Assembly: GCA_964387935.1 (NCBI GenBank)
Contig: CAYLZN010000038.1
Coordinates: 1-27,108 of the forward strand
Direction of reading: 5' to 3'
DNA: 27,108 nucleotides
Source: CAYLZN01 sp964387935
GTDB lineage: Bacteria; Acidobacteriota; Vicinamibacteria; Vicinamibacterales; JAFNAJ01
The notes beneath the pieces are model-generated. The model did not search any database, was not told where the DNA came from, and saw nothing but the letters and a program-made list of their open reading frames with translations. Below are positions 16,028-25,026 of the stretch, one piece after another. Each line of letters opens with the position of its first letter. Position 1 is the first letter of the stretch. Made by a program: the position numbers and the translations under genes.

Positions 16028-16771
16028 ATGCACGACACCTCGGCGCCCCACTACGATTTCATCTACGACGAGTGCTTCGGCGCCACCTTCCGGTCGCTCA
16101 CGGCGGACACGCTGGCGCTGGTGACGGAGGTGCGGCCTCCACCCGCCCGCGTGCTCGACCTCGGGGCCGGCACCGGCCGTCTCGCGCTGCCCCTGGCGCG
16201 CGACGGTTACGAGGTCACCGCCGTCGAGTGCTCGCCAGGCATGGCAGACGTGCTGCAGGAGCGGGCGGCCGAGCGCGGGTCTGCCATCGACCTCCGGCGG
16301 GGAGATTTCTGCGCGCTTGAGGCGTTGCTCGAGGTCCCGCGCGCGGCCATCGACGTGCGTCCTCGGTTCGATGTCGCCATCGCGATCTTCACCGTGCTCA
16401 ACTACGTGGTGTTGCTCGATGACCTGACCGCGCTCGCGCGCGGTCTGGCCGCCGTCGTCCGGCCGGGCGGGCACTTCATCTTCGACATCGCGGAACGTCG
16501 ACTGTTCGAGTCCGTGCTCTTCGAGTCCGAGCGCCTTCATCGTGAGGTCGAGGTCGAGGAATGCGCCCAGGGCACCTTCCGCTACCGCGACGCCGGCAGC
16601 GGCACGCGCGACGGTCGGCGATTCACGTACGACGACACCTTCACCTTGCGCTGCTGGCGCGAGGACGAGGTTCTGCCGCTCTTCGCTCGTGCGGGCCTGT
16701 CGCTGACGGCGGAGGTCACAGCGCGGCTCCGCGCCAGCGGGAGCCGCTGGTTCATCCTGCGACGGGACTGA
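16028..16771 (+). CDS. Class I SAM-dependent methyltransferase
   Basis: A 247-residue protein with motif I VLDLGAGTGRL at residues 42-52, an acidic residue after the second strand (VTAVECS) and the FDVAIAIFTVLNYV strand that precedes the usual catalytic region. This is the standard Rossmann methyltransferase fold (Methyltransf_11/25 type). The N-terminus YDFIYDECFG recalls small-molecule methyltransferases. The ATG at 16028 has GAGG a few bases upstream. The substrate cannot be read from the sequence or from the neighbours, which look functionally unrelated. Confidence 0.82.
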   Translation: MHDTSAPHYDFIYDECFGATFRSLTADTLALVTEVRPPPARVLDLGAGTGRLALPLARDGYEVTAVECSPGMADVLQERAAERGSAIDLRRGDFCALEALLEVPRAAIDVRPRFDVAIAIFTVLNYVVLLDDLTALARGLAAVVRPGGHFIFDIAERRLFESVLFESERLHREVEVEECAQGTFRYRDAGSGTRDGRRFTYDDTFTLRCWREDEVLPLFARAGLSLTAEVTARLRASGSRWFILRRD

Positions 16772-16871
16772 TCTCGATTGGACAGAACGGCGGGCGGCGA
16801 TCGGCTGGCGACCAGCGGCGTGGCTGGCAGACGGGTTGCGTTCCTCCGGCGGTGATGGCATCGTCGTGCGC

Positions 16872-17243
16872 ATGCCGCACGCCACGCTCGAGTACTCGGC
16901 CAACGTTCCGGTGCCGGCGGACCTGGACACGGTGTTCCAGCGTCTCCACGAGGCGCTCGTTCCGATCGGCCCGTTCGACCTCCAGGACTTCAAGAGCCGG
17001 GCCTATCGCGTCGAGCACTACTGTGTCGGGCCCGGCGGGGCCCGCCGAGGTTTCATCCACCTGACGCTGGCGATTCTCGATCGACGCAGCCTGGAGATTC
17101 AGAAGGCGGCAGGGGAGGCCGCGCTGGCGGTGCTCCGGGAGGCGTTCGCGCGTGCGCTCGCCGACCTCGACTGCGACATCACGGTCGACGTGCGGGAGAT
17201 GAGGCTCGCGACGTATTTCAAGATTAGAAGTGGCCGGGCCTGA
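16872..17243 (+). CDS. 5-carboxymethyl-2-hydroxymuconate isomerase-like tautomerase
   Basis: A 123-residue protein beginning MPHATLEYSANV, the characteristic N-terminus of CHMI (HpaF), whose catalytic base is the proline exposed after Met removal. The start is decided by this proline: ATG 16872 gives MP, whereas earlier in-frame starts would bury it. Length agrees with CHMI (about 126). In the homoprotocatechuate pathway CHMI isomerises a dienol dicarboxylate, but no other hpa genes are present here, so the true substrate is open. The gene lies about 100 bases after the methyltransferase gene, and its stop codon lies in the loop of a strong hairpin. Confidence 0.78.
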   Translation: MPHATLEYSANVPVPADLDTVFQRLHEALVPIGPFDLQDFKSRAYRVEHYCVGPGGARRGFIHLTLAILDRRSLEIQKAAGEAALAVLREAFARALADLDCDITVDVREMRLATYFKIRSGRA

Positions 17244-17254
17244 AAGGCCCGGCC
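17232..17254. terminator. GC-rich hairpin enclosing the tautomerase stop codon
   Basis: GGCCGGGCC (17232-17240), loop TGAAA (17241-17245) and GGCCCGGCC (17246-17254) form a perfect 9-base stem. The TGA stop is the first part of the loop. No T-run follows on either strand. It sits between convergent genes and may act as a bidirectional terminator or RNA-stability element. Confidence 0.55.
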
Positions 17255-17279
17255 CTCCGAGAAAGGCCCGGCCCTCCGA
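17242..17279. repeat. 19-bp perfect tandem duplication between convergent genes
   Basis: GAAAGGCCCGGCCCTCCGA occurs at 17242-17260 and again at 17261-17279. Each unit carries one right arm (GGCCCGGCC) of the hairpin, so either copy can pair with the left arm at 17232-17240. A further CAGGCCCGGCGCC follows at about 17285. Confidence 0.9.
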
Positions 17280-17304
17280 GATCGCAGGCCCGGCGCCCGA
17301 CACG

Positions 17305-19968
17305 TTACGGCGCCGACGGTGCGAGTCGCGGGCTCCCATCCTGTCCGCCAAGGTAGATCGCGTTGAACAGCAGCTTGAACGTGCCGTGCGGCTGACCCCG
17401 GTGCTGCACCCGGAAGCCGAGCAGCACGACGCGACCTTTCTCGACCTCGGCGTCCACGATGGCGGACCGGTTGAACAGGTGCCGCTCGCCCAGCACCCAG
17501 CCGCTACGGAGCAGGTCCGCGGCCGGGTAGCTGGCGGCGATGCGCACCCCGGCCGGTTTCGCCGGAGCGGCGACTCGCGGGTCTCCCGGCCGCCCGCGGG
17601 GGTAGCCGATCTCGAACGCCGGGCAATCGTCGCAGAACGCCACGGACTCCTTTGGCATGCCCCAGGCGACCGGCTGGGTGTTGTCGACCTCGATGCGCAG
17701 CAGGGTGCCTGGCACGTAGAACTCGTTGGTGCGCAGGTGCTCGACGACGTCGCGGATGGGGAGCCCGAATGCTGTCAGCGGCAGGGCCGACGCCGTGTCG
17801 AGCGTCACCAGGGTGCCGCCCTGCGATACGAATTCATGAAGGTTCGCTACCCCGCGTGCCGTCATCCCCCCCACGTACTCCTCGGGCATCGTTCCCGGCG
17901 CGAGGCCATTCAGCATGCTCGCGTAGGTCGCGTCTGGAAGCACGATGACATCGAACCGCGCGCGCAGCGCGCCCGTCCGGATGTCCTTGTCGCGGACCGT
18001 GGCGAAGGGGAACTCGTACTGCTCGAGGAGCCAGCGCGTCCAGCCCTCGTCCATGTTACCGCCCCAGGCGTTGTAGAGGCCCACCCGTGGCGCGCGCAGC
18101 CGGGTGAGGCCTGACGCTGGCAGGGCGTCGAGCGCCGCGACCTGCAGACCGAGATCCCTGGCGATCTGCTCCAGGCGTGCGTGGGTGCCGGTGCCAGGTG
18201 AGACGAGAAAGGTGCCTGCCGGCCAGGAGCTGCCGCCCACCATGACGTTACTCGTGGCGCGCGAAACTGCGTCGCCGGCGGCGAGCAGCCGGTTGACCGC
18301 GATGAACGCCTCGTTGCTGCGCGTGTCGATCGCGTAGGCCGCACGCGCCGTGCCGGTGACGGCGCCGGCTGGCCGTGGGGCCCTCTGCACACGTTCGGCT
18401 GCGACCGCCACGGCCTCGTGCACGCGGTCCACGCGCACGCCCATCTGCAGGTTGAGCGTCCAGCCGCTGATGTCGTAGGGCGGCTCCGGCGGGCCGTCGG
18501 GGTACAGCCGTCGGTCCGGGTACACTTGCGGGTTCAGCAGGTCGCGCACGTAGGGCAGGAACGGCTGGGCGCCGCGGATGATGTACGACCCTGCCGCGTA
18601 GGACGTTCCGCCCGCCGTGAACGGCGCCGTCGCGCGTTCGACTTCGACGGCCCCGAGCCGCAGCGTGTTGACCATCCGCACGGCCGCGCCAGGGTCCCAC
18701 TGTCCGGCGGGAACGATGTAGGTTTCGCTGGCGCCCGCCTTCATCTGGTCGCGCGCCATCTGGTAGATGTCGTACAGCCACTCGGTGCGGAGCTTCGCGC
18801 CCAGATCGAGCACGGCCATCGACGTCGTGAGCATGTACTCGCACGACATCCTGAGCGTCCAGTGGCCCCCGAGATACGGGCTCGGGTAGAACGTGCTGGG
18901 CTCGGTGGTGGACTCGCCGTTGGCGAACCGCTTCGGGAACGTCTTCACGTCGTAGGTGGCCGGCGTCGCGGTGGCGTGCCCGGTCTCGGTCAGGATCCCG
19001 ATCATGTTGTGGAAGTACGGCGCGGTGCGCATGCCGCCGTTCCACCAGGTGTCGAACTGCAGCCGTGAGATCGCGCCGACCTTGCCTTCTCGATCGAGCC
19101 GGCGTGTCATCGCGTCGCCCACGAGATTGATGCCGCGCACCACCAGCGGGGGAATGTTGAAGTTCGACGGATCCTCGAAGGGCGGTACGAAGATCCGGGC
19201 CGGAAACGGCGCCGTCTGGTGCTGGTTGTAGACGATCTGCGGGAACCACTCCTCGTACAGCTGCTTCGCGATGTTGCGGGATTCGGGCTGGTTGAACATG
19301 AACCAGTCCCGGTTGTTGTCGTGGCCGACGTACTTCTGGTACAGCGTCGGAATGTTCATCTCCCAGGGCTTGCCGACATGCTGCATGTACCAGTCGGCGA
19401 CCAGCGTGGTCCCGTCGGGATTCATGTTCGGCACGAGCAGGAAGATGACCTGATCGCGAATCGTCCGCATCTCCTCGGTGTCCTCGGCCGCCGCCTTCCA
19501 CGCCATCCAGGGGGCGGTCTGCCCGTGCGCGACCTCCGTCGAGTGCAGGCCGAAGTCGACCCACATCACCGCCTTGCCCTCCCGGGCGAGCTGCCGGGCC
19601 CGGTCGTCGGTGAGCGGACGCCCCGTCTCGTCCTGGTTGAGGGCGAGCATGCGCGCGATGGCCTTGTAGCGGGCGAGATTGCGCATGTTGGTCTCCGACG
19701 AGATGATGGCCATCACCTGCGGGCGTCCCTCTGCCGTCCGGCCGATGTCCACGAGCTGCATGCGGTCGCTCGCCGCGTCGAGCTTCCTCAGGTAGTCGAG
19801 AATCCGCTCGTAGTTGGCCAGCTTGTGGTCCGCACACGGGGCGAACCCGAGCACGGATTCCGGGGTGGGGACTGCAGCAGGCGCGGGGGCGGGCTGGGCG
19901 ACGAGCGCCGTGTGCACGGCACCGGCGATCAGCGACGCCACGAGAAGCGGCAGGCCGAGTCGACGCAT
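17305..19968 (-). CDS. Exported M14-family zinc carboxypeptidase, long multidomain form
   Basis: An 887-residue protein with a signal peptide (RRLGLPLLVASLIAGAVHTA, residues 2-21) and an M14 peptidase domain at about 45-400. Zinc ligands appear as H142-S-T-E145 (HxxE) and H250 (NQHQT); N219-R220 fits the substrate-carboxylate binding NR; E328 in ILTET fits the catalytic glutamate. The C-terminal half contains a ThuA/GATase-like alpha-beta region (VGLYNAWGGNMDEGWTRWLL then FDVIVLPDA) often fused in this bacterial M14 group. It probably degrades peptides in the periplasm or outside. ATG 19968 is preferred because GGAGG lies 5 bases upstream; a GTG two codons earlier would overlap that site. A TATAAT box lies upstream at 20022-20027. 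It is transcribed divergently from an S9 peptidase, suggesting joint use of peptides. Confidence 0.88.
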   Translation of the reverse strand: MRRLGLPLLVASLIAGAVHTALVAQPAPAPAAVPTPESVLGFAPCADHKLANYERILDYLRKLDAASDRMQLVDIGRTAEGRPQVMAIISSETNMRNLARYKAIARMLALNQDETGRPLTDDRARQLAREGKAVMWVDFGLHSTEVAHGQTAPWMAWKAAAEDTEEMRTIRDQVIFLLVPNMNPDGTTLVADWYMQHVGKPWEMNIPTLYQKYVGHDNNRDWFMFNQPESRNIAKQLYEEWFPQIVYNQHQTAPFPARIFVPPFEDPSNFNIPPLVVRGINLVGDAMTRRLDREGKVGAISRLQFDTWWNGGMRTAPYFHNMIGILTETGHATATPATYDVKTFPKRFANGESTTEPSTFYPSPYLGGHWTLRMSCEYMLTTSMAVLDLGAKLRTEWLYDIYQMARDQMKAGASETYIVPAGQWDPGAAVRMVNTLRLGAVEVERATAPFTAGGTSYAAGSYIIRGAQPFLPYVRDLLNPQVYPDRRLYPDGPPEPPYDISGWTLNLQMGVRVDRVHEAVAVAAERVQRAPRPAGAVTGTARAAYAIDTRSNEAFIAVNRLLAAGDAVSRATSNVMVGGSSWPAGTFLVSPGTGTHARLEQIARDLGLQVAALDALPASGLTRLRAPRVGLYNAWGGNMDEGWTRWLLEQYEFPFATVRDKDIRTGALRARFDVIVLPDATYASMLNGLAPGTMPEEYVGGMTARGVANLHEFVSQGGTLVTLDTASALPLTAFGLPIRDVVEHLRTNEFYVPGTLLRIEVDNTQPVAWGMPKESVAFCDDCPAFEIGYPRGRPGDPRVAAPAKPAGVRIAASYPAADLLRSGWVLGERHLFNRSAIVDAEVEKGRVVLLGFRVQHRGQPHGTFKLLFNAIYLGGQDGSPRLAPSAP

Positions 19969-20021
19969 GGGCACCTCCAGGAGCGGGGAAGGCGAGTCCT
20001 GGCTCGAAGCGAAGAAGGCGC

Positions 20022-20074
20022 ATTATACGCCGGGCGCGCGCCGCCGTTCGACACCCGGCTCAAGGGGGTACAAT
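20022..20074. promoter_or_regulatory. Divergent promoters between the M14 and S9 peptidase genes
   Basis: On the minus strand a consensus TATAAT lies at 20027-20022, about 55 bases before the M14 ATG; its -35 is poor. On the plus strand TTCGAC (20047-20052) and TACAAT (20069-20074) are 16 bases apart and precede the S9 gene, whose AGGAGG ribosome-binding site is at 20085-20090. Confidence 0.5.
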
Positions 20075-20097
20075 GCCGCCTCACAGGAGGCCTGGGT

Positions 20098-22248
20098 ATG
20101 ACTGCCGTCCTTCTCGCGTGTGTCGCGTCGCTGCTGGCCACCCCGGCACCCGGGCAATCGACCGCGCAGGCCGCGACACGCTCCACAGCGGCCCAGATCT
20201 TCAGCTACCCGTATCCAACCGAGCTGGCGGCCGCGTCGGCGACGGGGCGGATCGCCTGGGCGTTCAACGAGCAGGGCCGACGCAACCTCTGGGTGGCCGA
20301 GGCTCCCGCCTTCACGGCCCGCCGCCTCACCACCTACGATCACGACGACGGCCAGGAACTGACGAGCGTCGCGCTGTCGCCACGCGGCGACTGGGTGGTG
20401 TTCGTGCGCGGCGGAGACCATGGCTCGAACTGGGACGATGGAGCGCCGGTCAATGCCACGAGCAGCCCGGTGCCGCCCAAGGTGCAGATCTGGTCCATCC
20501 CGTTCGCCGGGGGCGAACTGAAGCTGCTGGGCGACGGGGACCTGCCGGTCGTCTCACCGCGCGGCGACCTGGTCGTGTTCGAGCGCGACCGGCGCCTGTG
20601 GGCGGTGCCCATCGACGGATCGCAGGCGGCCCGGCCGATCGTGGCCACCAACGGCACGAGCAGCGACGCCGTGTGGTCACCGGACGGCTCGCGCCTCGCT
20701 TTCGTCTCCGGAAGGGGTGATCACGCGTTCATCGGTGTCTATCGTGACGAGCAGACGCCGGTCACGTGGCTCGCGCCGTCGACCTCGCGCGACAGCTCGC
20801 CCCGCTGGTCGCCGGACGGCACTCGAATCGTCTTCGTGCGGCGCCCCAGTACCGGTGGCCCGCCACACATGGTGCTGGAGCAGAGACATCAGCCCTGGTC
20901 GCTGTGGGTGGCCGATGCCACGACCGGTCAGGGCCGCCAGGTGTGGAAGGCGCCCGAGACCCTCCGAGGCTCGTTCCCGACGACGCACGGCAACGCCAAT
21001 CTGCACTGGGCGGCGCGCGGACGGATCGTGTTCCTGTCGTATCAGGATGGCTGGCCGCACCTGTATTCGATCCCGGAAGCCGGGGGTGAACCACTGCTGC
21101 TGACGCCGGGACCGTACATGGCGGAGCACATCCGCCTCAGCCCGGACGGGACGTCGCTCGTGTTTGCGGCGAACGCGGGCGAGGCGACCGACAATCTCCA
21201 TCGACGCCACGTCGTGCGGGTGCCGGTCGATCGGCCTGCACCGCAGGTGATGACCCCTGGGGTCGGGCTCGAGTGGTCGCCGGTCGTCGCGGGCGATCAC
21301 CTGGCGTTCCTCGGAGCGACCGCGCAGCGGCCGCCACTGCCGATGGTGATGCCGATGGCCGGCGGCGCGCCGAAGGTGATTGCCGCCGATCGCGTGCCTG
21401 CCGATTTCCCGCAGGCGACGCTCGTGGTGCCGCGACCGGTGAGCTACAAGGCCTCGGACGGCGTGACCGTGCACGCGCAGCTCTTCGAGGCGCCTGGTGG
21501 CGCCGCGAGGCGTCCGGCGATCGTCTACGTGCACGGCGGGCCGCCGCGGCAGATGCTGCTGGGGTGGCACTACTCGGACTACTACTCGCGGGCCTACGCC
21601 TCGAACCAGTACCTCGCATCGCGCGGGTTCGTCGTGCTGTCGATCAACTACCGGCTCGGGATTGGCTACGGATACGAGTTCCATCGGCCGCCGGCTGCCG
21701 GGGCCCTCGGGGCGTCAGAGTACCTCGACGTGAAGGCGGCGGCCGAGTACCTGCGCACGCTCCCGCAGGTGGATCCGGCTCGCATCGGGATCTACGGTGG
21801 ATCGTACGGCGGGTACCTGACGGCCCTGGCGCTCGCGCGCAACTCGGAGCTGTTCGCGGCGGGCGTGGACATCCACGGCGTCCACGACTTCACCACCCAG
21901 GGATCGGGCGCGGGCGCGGCCCTGCAGGCCGCGATGGCGGCATCGCGCTTCGAGCCGAACGACCGGGAGAAGGCGGCGGAGGTGGCGTGGCGATCGTCGC
22001 CTGTGTCGTCGGTCGCCACATGGAAATCACCGGTGCTGCTCGTGCACGGCGATGAAGACCGCAACGTGCGCTTCAGCCAGACCGTGGACCTCACGCGCCG
22101 CCTCGCCGCGGCCGGCGTGCCGTTCGAGGAACTCGTGATCCCGGACGACACGCACCACTGGATGCGCCACGCCAACGTGCTCAAGGTCCACGAGGCGGCC
22201 GCGGCCTTCTTCGAGCGTGTGTTCGGACGCCGTGACCGCACGCCCTGA
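20098..22248 (+). CDS. Exported S9-family prolyl oligopeptidase-type serine peptidase
   Basis: A 716-residue protein with a signal peptide (residues 1-20, LLACVASLLATPAPGQ), an N-terminal WD40/PD40-like beta-propeller with several SPDG and SPRGD blades (about 40-450), and a C-terminal alpha/beta hydrolase domain. The triad is visible: S569 in GGSYGGYL, D654 in HGDEDRNV and H686 or H687 in DDTHHW. The fold is that of dipeptidyl/acylaminoacyl peptidases that cut short peptides, often after proline. ATG 20098 follows AGGAGG by 7 bases; the frame stays open far upstream over the antisense of the M14 gene, and that extension is rejected. It is divergent from M14 and convergent with another S9 gene, forming a peptidase cluster. 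Confidence 0.9.
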   Translation: MTAVLLACVASLLATPAPGQSTAQAATRSTAAQIFSYPYPTELAAASATGRIAWAFNEQGRRNLWVAEAPAFTARRLTTYDHDDGQELTSVALSPRGDWVVFVRGGDHGSNWDDGAPVNATSSPVPPKVQIWSIPFAGGELKLLGDGDLPVVSPRGDLVVFERDRRLWAVPIDGSQAARPIVATNGTSSDAVWSPDGSRLAFVSGRGDHAFIGVYRDEQTPVTWLAPSTSRDSSPRWSPDGTRIVFVRRPSTGGPPHMVLEQRHQPWSLWVADATTGQGRQVWKAPETLRGSFPTTHGNANLHWAARGRIVFLSYQDGWPHLYSIPEAGGEPLLLTPGPYMAEHIRLSPDGTSLVFAANAGEATDNLHRRHVVRVPVDRPAPQVMTPGVGLEWSPVVAGDHLAFLGATAQRPPLPMVMPMAGGAPKVIAADRVPADFPQATLVVPRPVSYKASDGVTVHAQLFEAPGGAARRPAIVYVHGGPPRQMLLGWHYSDYYSRAYASNQYLASRGFVVLSINYRLGIGYGYEFHRPPAAGALGASEYLDVKAAAEYLRTLPQVDPARIGIYGGSYGGYLTALALARNSELFAAGVDIHGVHDFTTQGSGAGAALQAAMAASRFEPNDREKAAEVAWRSSPVSSVATWKSPVLLVHGDEDRNVRFSQTVDLTRRLAAAGVPFEELVIPDDTHHWMRHANVLKVHEAAAAFFERVFGRRDRTP

Positions 22249-22262
22249 CCGCACGCCCAGCC

Positions 22263-22311
22263 GTACGCCGTGTCTTGTCCGTACGCCGCCGTACGTCGTA
22301 CGCCGTACGCC
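22263..22311. repeat. Intergenic GTACGCC heptamer repeat
   Basis: GTACGCC occurs at 22263-22269 and 22281-22287, and GTACGTC-GTACGCC-GTACGCC run in tandem at 22291-22311. The core CGTACG is itself palindromic. The array fills the 67-base space between two convergent S9 genes. Confidence 0.85.
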
Positions 22312-22315
22312 TGCT

Positions 22316-24361
22316 CTATCTATTCTCCCGATACTCAATCTCCGCCGGAGGCATCTCACCGCCAGGGCCCTTGAGGTAGTGCTCCATCCACTGCAGCAGG
22401 CGCAGGTTGTAGTCGAGGCGTGACGCCGCGCGCCGGTTGCCGTGCTGCTCGCCCGGGTAGCGGACGAGGCGCACCGGCTTGCCCTGCAGCTTCATGTAGC
22501 GATACATGGCCATCGACTGCGACGGATGCACTCGCGGATCGTCGGTGCCCCCGAGGATGAGCAGCGGCGTCTTCGACTTCGCCGCGTGGGTGATCGGGCT
22601 GCGCTCGCGGAAGAACGTCCAGTCTTCCCAGGGGCGCTTCAGCGCGTGCACGTAGTACTCCTCCTGGGCGATGTCGGTCGTGCCGACCTTCGACACCTTG
22701 TCGCTGATGCCGACGAACATGACACCGGCGGCGAAGCGGTCGCTGTAGTACGTCGAGCCCCATGCCGTCGCGTACCCCCCGTACGAACCGCCCGTGATGC
22801 CGACCTTCGCCTTGTCGACCAGGCCCGTCGAGACGAGATGATCGACCGCGTCGACGAGGTCGTCGAACTCCTTGCCGGCTGGATCGCCCTGGCTCAGTTT
22901 CGAGAACTTGACCCCCCGTCCCGTGCTGCCCCGGTAGTTCGGGTAGAACACGGCGAAGCCCCGTGCCGCGGCCATCTGCCCGGGGTTCGAGTAGCTGGTC
23001 GTCCAGCCGTTTCGGTCGTGGGCTTCCGGGCCGCCATGCACGGTGAGGATCAGCGGGTATCGCTGCCCGGGCTGCTCGTCGAGCGGCCGGACGAGCACGC
23101 CCTGCAGCTCGAGACCGTCGCGAGCCTTGAACGTGACGACTTCCTGCCTGGCCAACCGCATCTGCGCGAGCCACGGGTTGCTGTCCGTCAGACGTTTCGG
23201 CGTCGGGTTGGCGGCGTCCACGCGGAAGACCTCGGAGGGGTGGGTTGGCGCATGGCCCGTGAACACGAACGCCTTGCCGTCGCGCGACGCGTCGATCGAG
23301 GTGAGGATCCGCCCGCCGGCCGGCACCACCGTGCGACGAGCCGTGCCGTCGCGCCGCACGTCGCCGACGATCGTCTCAACGCCCTCATCACCGATGAACG
23401 CCAGGATCTCGGGGTCCTTCCAGATGAAGGCCGCCACGTGTCCCTGGTAGTTGGGCAGCACGTCCTTGAGCGCGCCGCCCGTGGCCGGAGCGACCAGCAG
23501 CCTGCCGGCCGCGGGGTCGTTCAGGTCCTCGCCCGAAATCAGTGCGATCGTGCGCCCATCCGGGCTCCACGTGATTGCGCCCAGCTTACCCTTGTTGTCG
23601 AGGGTCGCGAGCACCCTGCCCGTGTCCGCCTCGACGATGTGGACCCGTCGCGCCATGTAGTCGTCGTCGACAAGGGCCGTCGGCGCCAGGGCGAGCGCGA
23701 GCCGGTTGTCCACTGGGCTCCACGACAGGGCAGATGCCGACCCCTGCAGGTCGAGCCGCCTGTGCGGGCCGTCGCTGCCGACCGTCCCGATCCAGACGCG
23801 CAGGGGCAGCACGCCCTCTTCGTAGATCTCCTGGTTGAAGCCGCGGCGTTCGAGGTCGCGCCGTTCGCGCGAGACGGCCTCGCGTGCCGTGAAGGCCACA
23901 CGCGTGCCGTCCGGGCTCCAGGAGTAGCCGCCGATGTCGGTCTCGTGCGCGACGACCCGCTTTGGCTCGCCGCCGTCAAGGGGCATGACGTAGAGGGACC
24001 TACTGGTGTCCTTTCCGCGACGGGCGAGGAACGACAGCGCCTTCCCGTCGGGTGTGAAACGGACGCTGCCGACGTTCACCTCGCCTGTGAGGAAGGGGCG
24101 CGACGCGCCGTCGGCACCGACGACGTGCAGTTCCTCCCAGGGGCCGCCATCCTCCTCGGCCAGCGGGCGTCGGGGCACGCTGAGCACGTAAGCGATCGTC
24201 CGCCCGTCGGGGGAGATCGCCGCCGAGATCACCGAGCGGATCCTTGCGACGTTGTGCGGGGTGAGCACGTCGGGGCGGGCTGGCTGGGCGAGCGCGGCGA
24301 GGTTCACCATCGCATACGCGACGGCGACACCGAGACCAGCGCACAGGTGACGTCGGTTCAT
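22316..24361 (-). CDS. Exported S9-family prolyl oligopeptidase-type serine peptidase (second copy)
   Basis: A 681-residue protein with an export signal (RRHLCAGLGVAVAYAMVNLA, residues 3-22), a propeller with SPDG blades (about 40-400) and an S9 catalytic domain. The triad is S526 in GGSYGGYA, D608 in GGTDDPRVH and H640 in GEQHGN, all in usual order and spacing. It differs in detail from the neighbouring S9 enzyme, so the pair are paralogues and not a recent duplication. It is read convergently with that gene across the GTACGCC repeats. ATG 24361 was selected because the signal peptide starts there and AGGAG lies about 10 bases upstream; an upstream in-frame extension of 11 codons has no family likeness. 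Confidence 0.9.
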   Translation of the reverse strand: MNRRHLCAGLGVAVAYAMVNLAALAQPARPDVLTPHNVARIRSVISAAISPDGRTIAYVLSVPRRPLAEEDGGPWEELHVVGADGASRPFLTGEVNVGSVRFTPDGKALSFLARRGKDTSRSLYVMPLDGGEPKRVVAHETDIGGYSWSPDGTRVAFTAREAVSRERRDLERRGFNQEIYEEGVLPLRVWIGTVGSDGPHRRLDLQGSASALSWSPVDNRLALALAPTALVDDDYMARRVHIVEADTGRVLATLDNKGKLGAITWSPDGRTIALISGEDLNDPAAGRLLVAPATGGALKDVLPNYQGHVAAFIWKDPEILAFIGDEGVETIVGDVRRDGTARRTVVPAGGRILTSIDASRDGKAFVFTGHAPTHPSEVFRVDAANPTPKRLTDSNPWLAQMRLARQEVVTFKARDGLELQGVLVRPLDEQPGQRYPLILTVHGGPEAHDRNGWTTSYSNPGQMAAARGFAVFYPNYRGSTGRGVKFSKLSQGDPAGKEFDDLVDAVDHLVSTGLVDKAKVGITGGSYGGYATAWGSTYYSDRFAAGVMFVGISDKVSKVGTTDIAQEEYYVHALKRPWEDWTFFRERSPITHAAKSKTPLLILGGTDDPRVHPSQSMAMYRYMKLQGKPVRLVRYPGEQHGNRRAASRLDYNLRLLQWMEHYLKGPGGEMPPAEIEYRENR

Positions 24362-24474
24362 GGGTAGGCACTCCTGCGTTGTCGGGCGGCGCACCGCGAG
24401 GCTGGCTGGTGCGCGGGGCGCTGCGGCATTCTACTCCCGGCCGGGCCGGTGCGCCTCCGCACTATGATGGGCTC

Positions 24475-24942
24475 ATGGCGCCCGTTCCTTCACTCATCGC
24501 CGAATTCCTGAGCCGGTCCCGACTCGCCGTGGTCGGAGTGTCGCGCGAGCCCGGACAACCCGCCAACGCCATCTTCCGCCGGCTTCGCGACTCGCGCCAC
24601 GAGGTCGTGCCGATCAACCCGCGGACGGGGGAGGTCGAGGGGGTCACGTGCTACCCGGACCTGGCCTCGATCCCGGGCAAGGTCGAGGGCGTGATGATCG
24701 CCACCCACCCGGACGTGTCCGCGGAGATCGTCCGCCAGTGCGGGGCGCGGGGCATCGATCTCGTCTGGTTCCACCGATCGTTCGGCGCGGGCAGCGTGTC
24801 GCCCGCGGCCGTCGAGGCCTGCAGGGCCGCTGGCATCCGCTGCATCGTCGGCGGCTGTCCCCTGATGTACTGCGAGCCTGTCGATGTCGGCCACCGCTGC
24901 ATGCGGTGGTGGCTGGGGTGGCGCGGGCGCGTGCCGCGGTGA
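24475..24942 (+). CDS. CoA-binding (YccU-type) Rossmann protein
   Basis: A 155-residue single-domain protein. LAVVGVSREPGQPANAIFRRL (about residues 16-37) is the glycine-rich nucleotide loop, and VPINPRTGEVEGVTCYPDL and VEGVMIATHP match the small CoA_binding family related to succinyl-CoA synthetase alpha N-terminal domains and YccU. The C-terminal GIRCIVGGCPLMYCEPVDVGH is typical of a subgroup. The physiological role is not settled. ATG 24475 was chosen because the domain starts about 15 residues later. A TATGAT box at 24463-24468 is so close that the transcript might be nearly leaderless; this is tentative. Confidence 0.8.
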   Translation: MAPVPSLIAEFLSRSRLAVVGVSREPGQPANAIFRRLRDSRHEVVPINPRTGEVEGVTCYPDLASIPGKVEGVMIATHPDVSAEIVRQCGARGIDLVWFHRSFGAGSVSPAAVEACRAAGIRCIVGGCPLMYCEPVDVGHRCMRWWLGWRGRVPR

Positions 24943-25026
24943 GAGGCGACGGGGTCGGCCGGCCTCGGCTTGACCGCTGCACGCCTTCGGTGCACGCTTG
25001 TGCACGCGAGCCCCCCGACATCCGCG

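Noticed and set aside
22442..24367. A 641-codon plus-strand frame opposite the second S9 peptidase
   Set aside because: The minus strand carries an intact S9 triad and signal peptide; the antisense frame has no recognisable domain.
24463..24468. Firm promoter call for the CoA-binding gene (TATGAT)
   Set aside because: No -35 is visible and the start point would coincide with the ATG; kept only as a remark in the gene entry.
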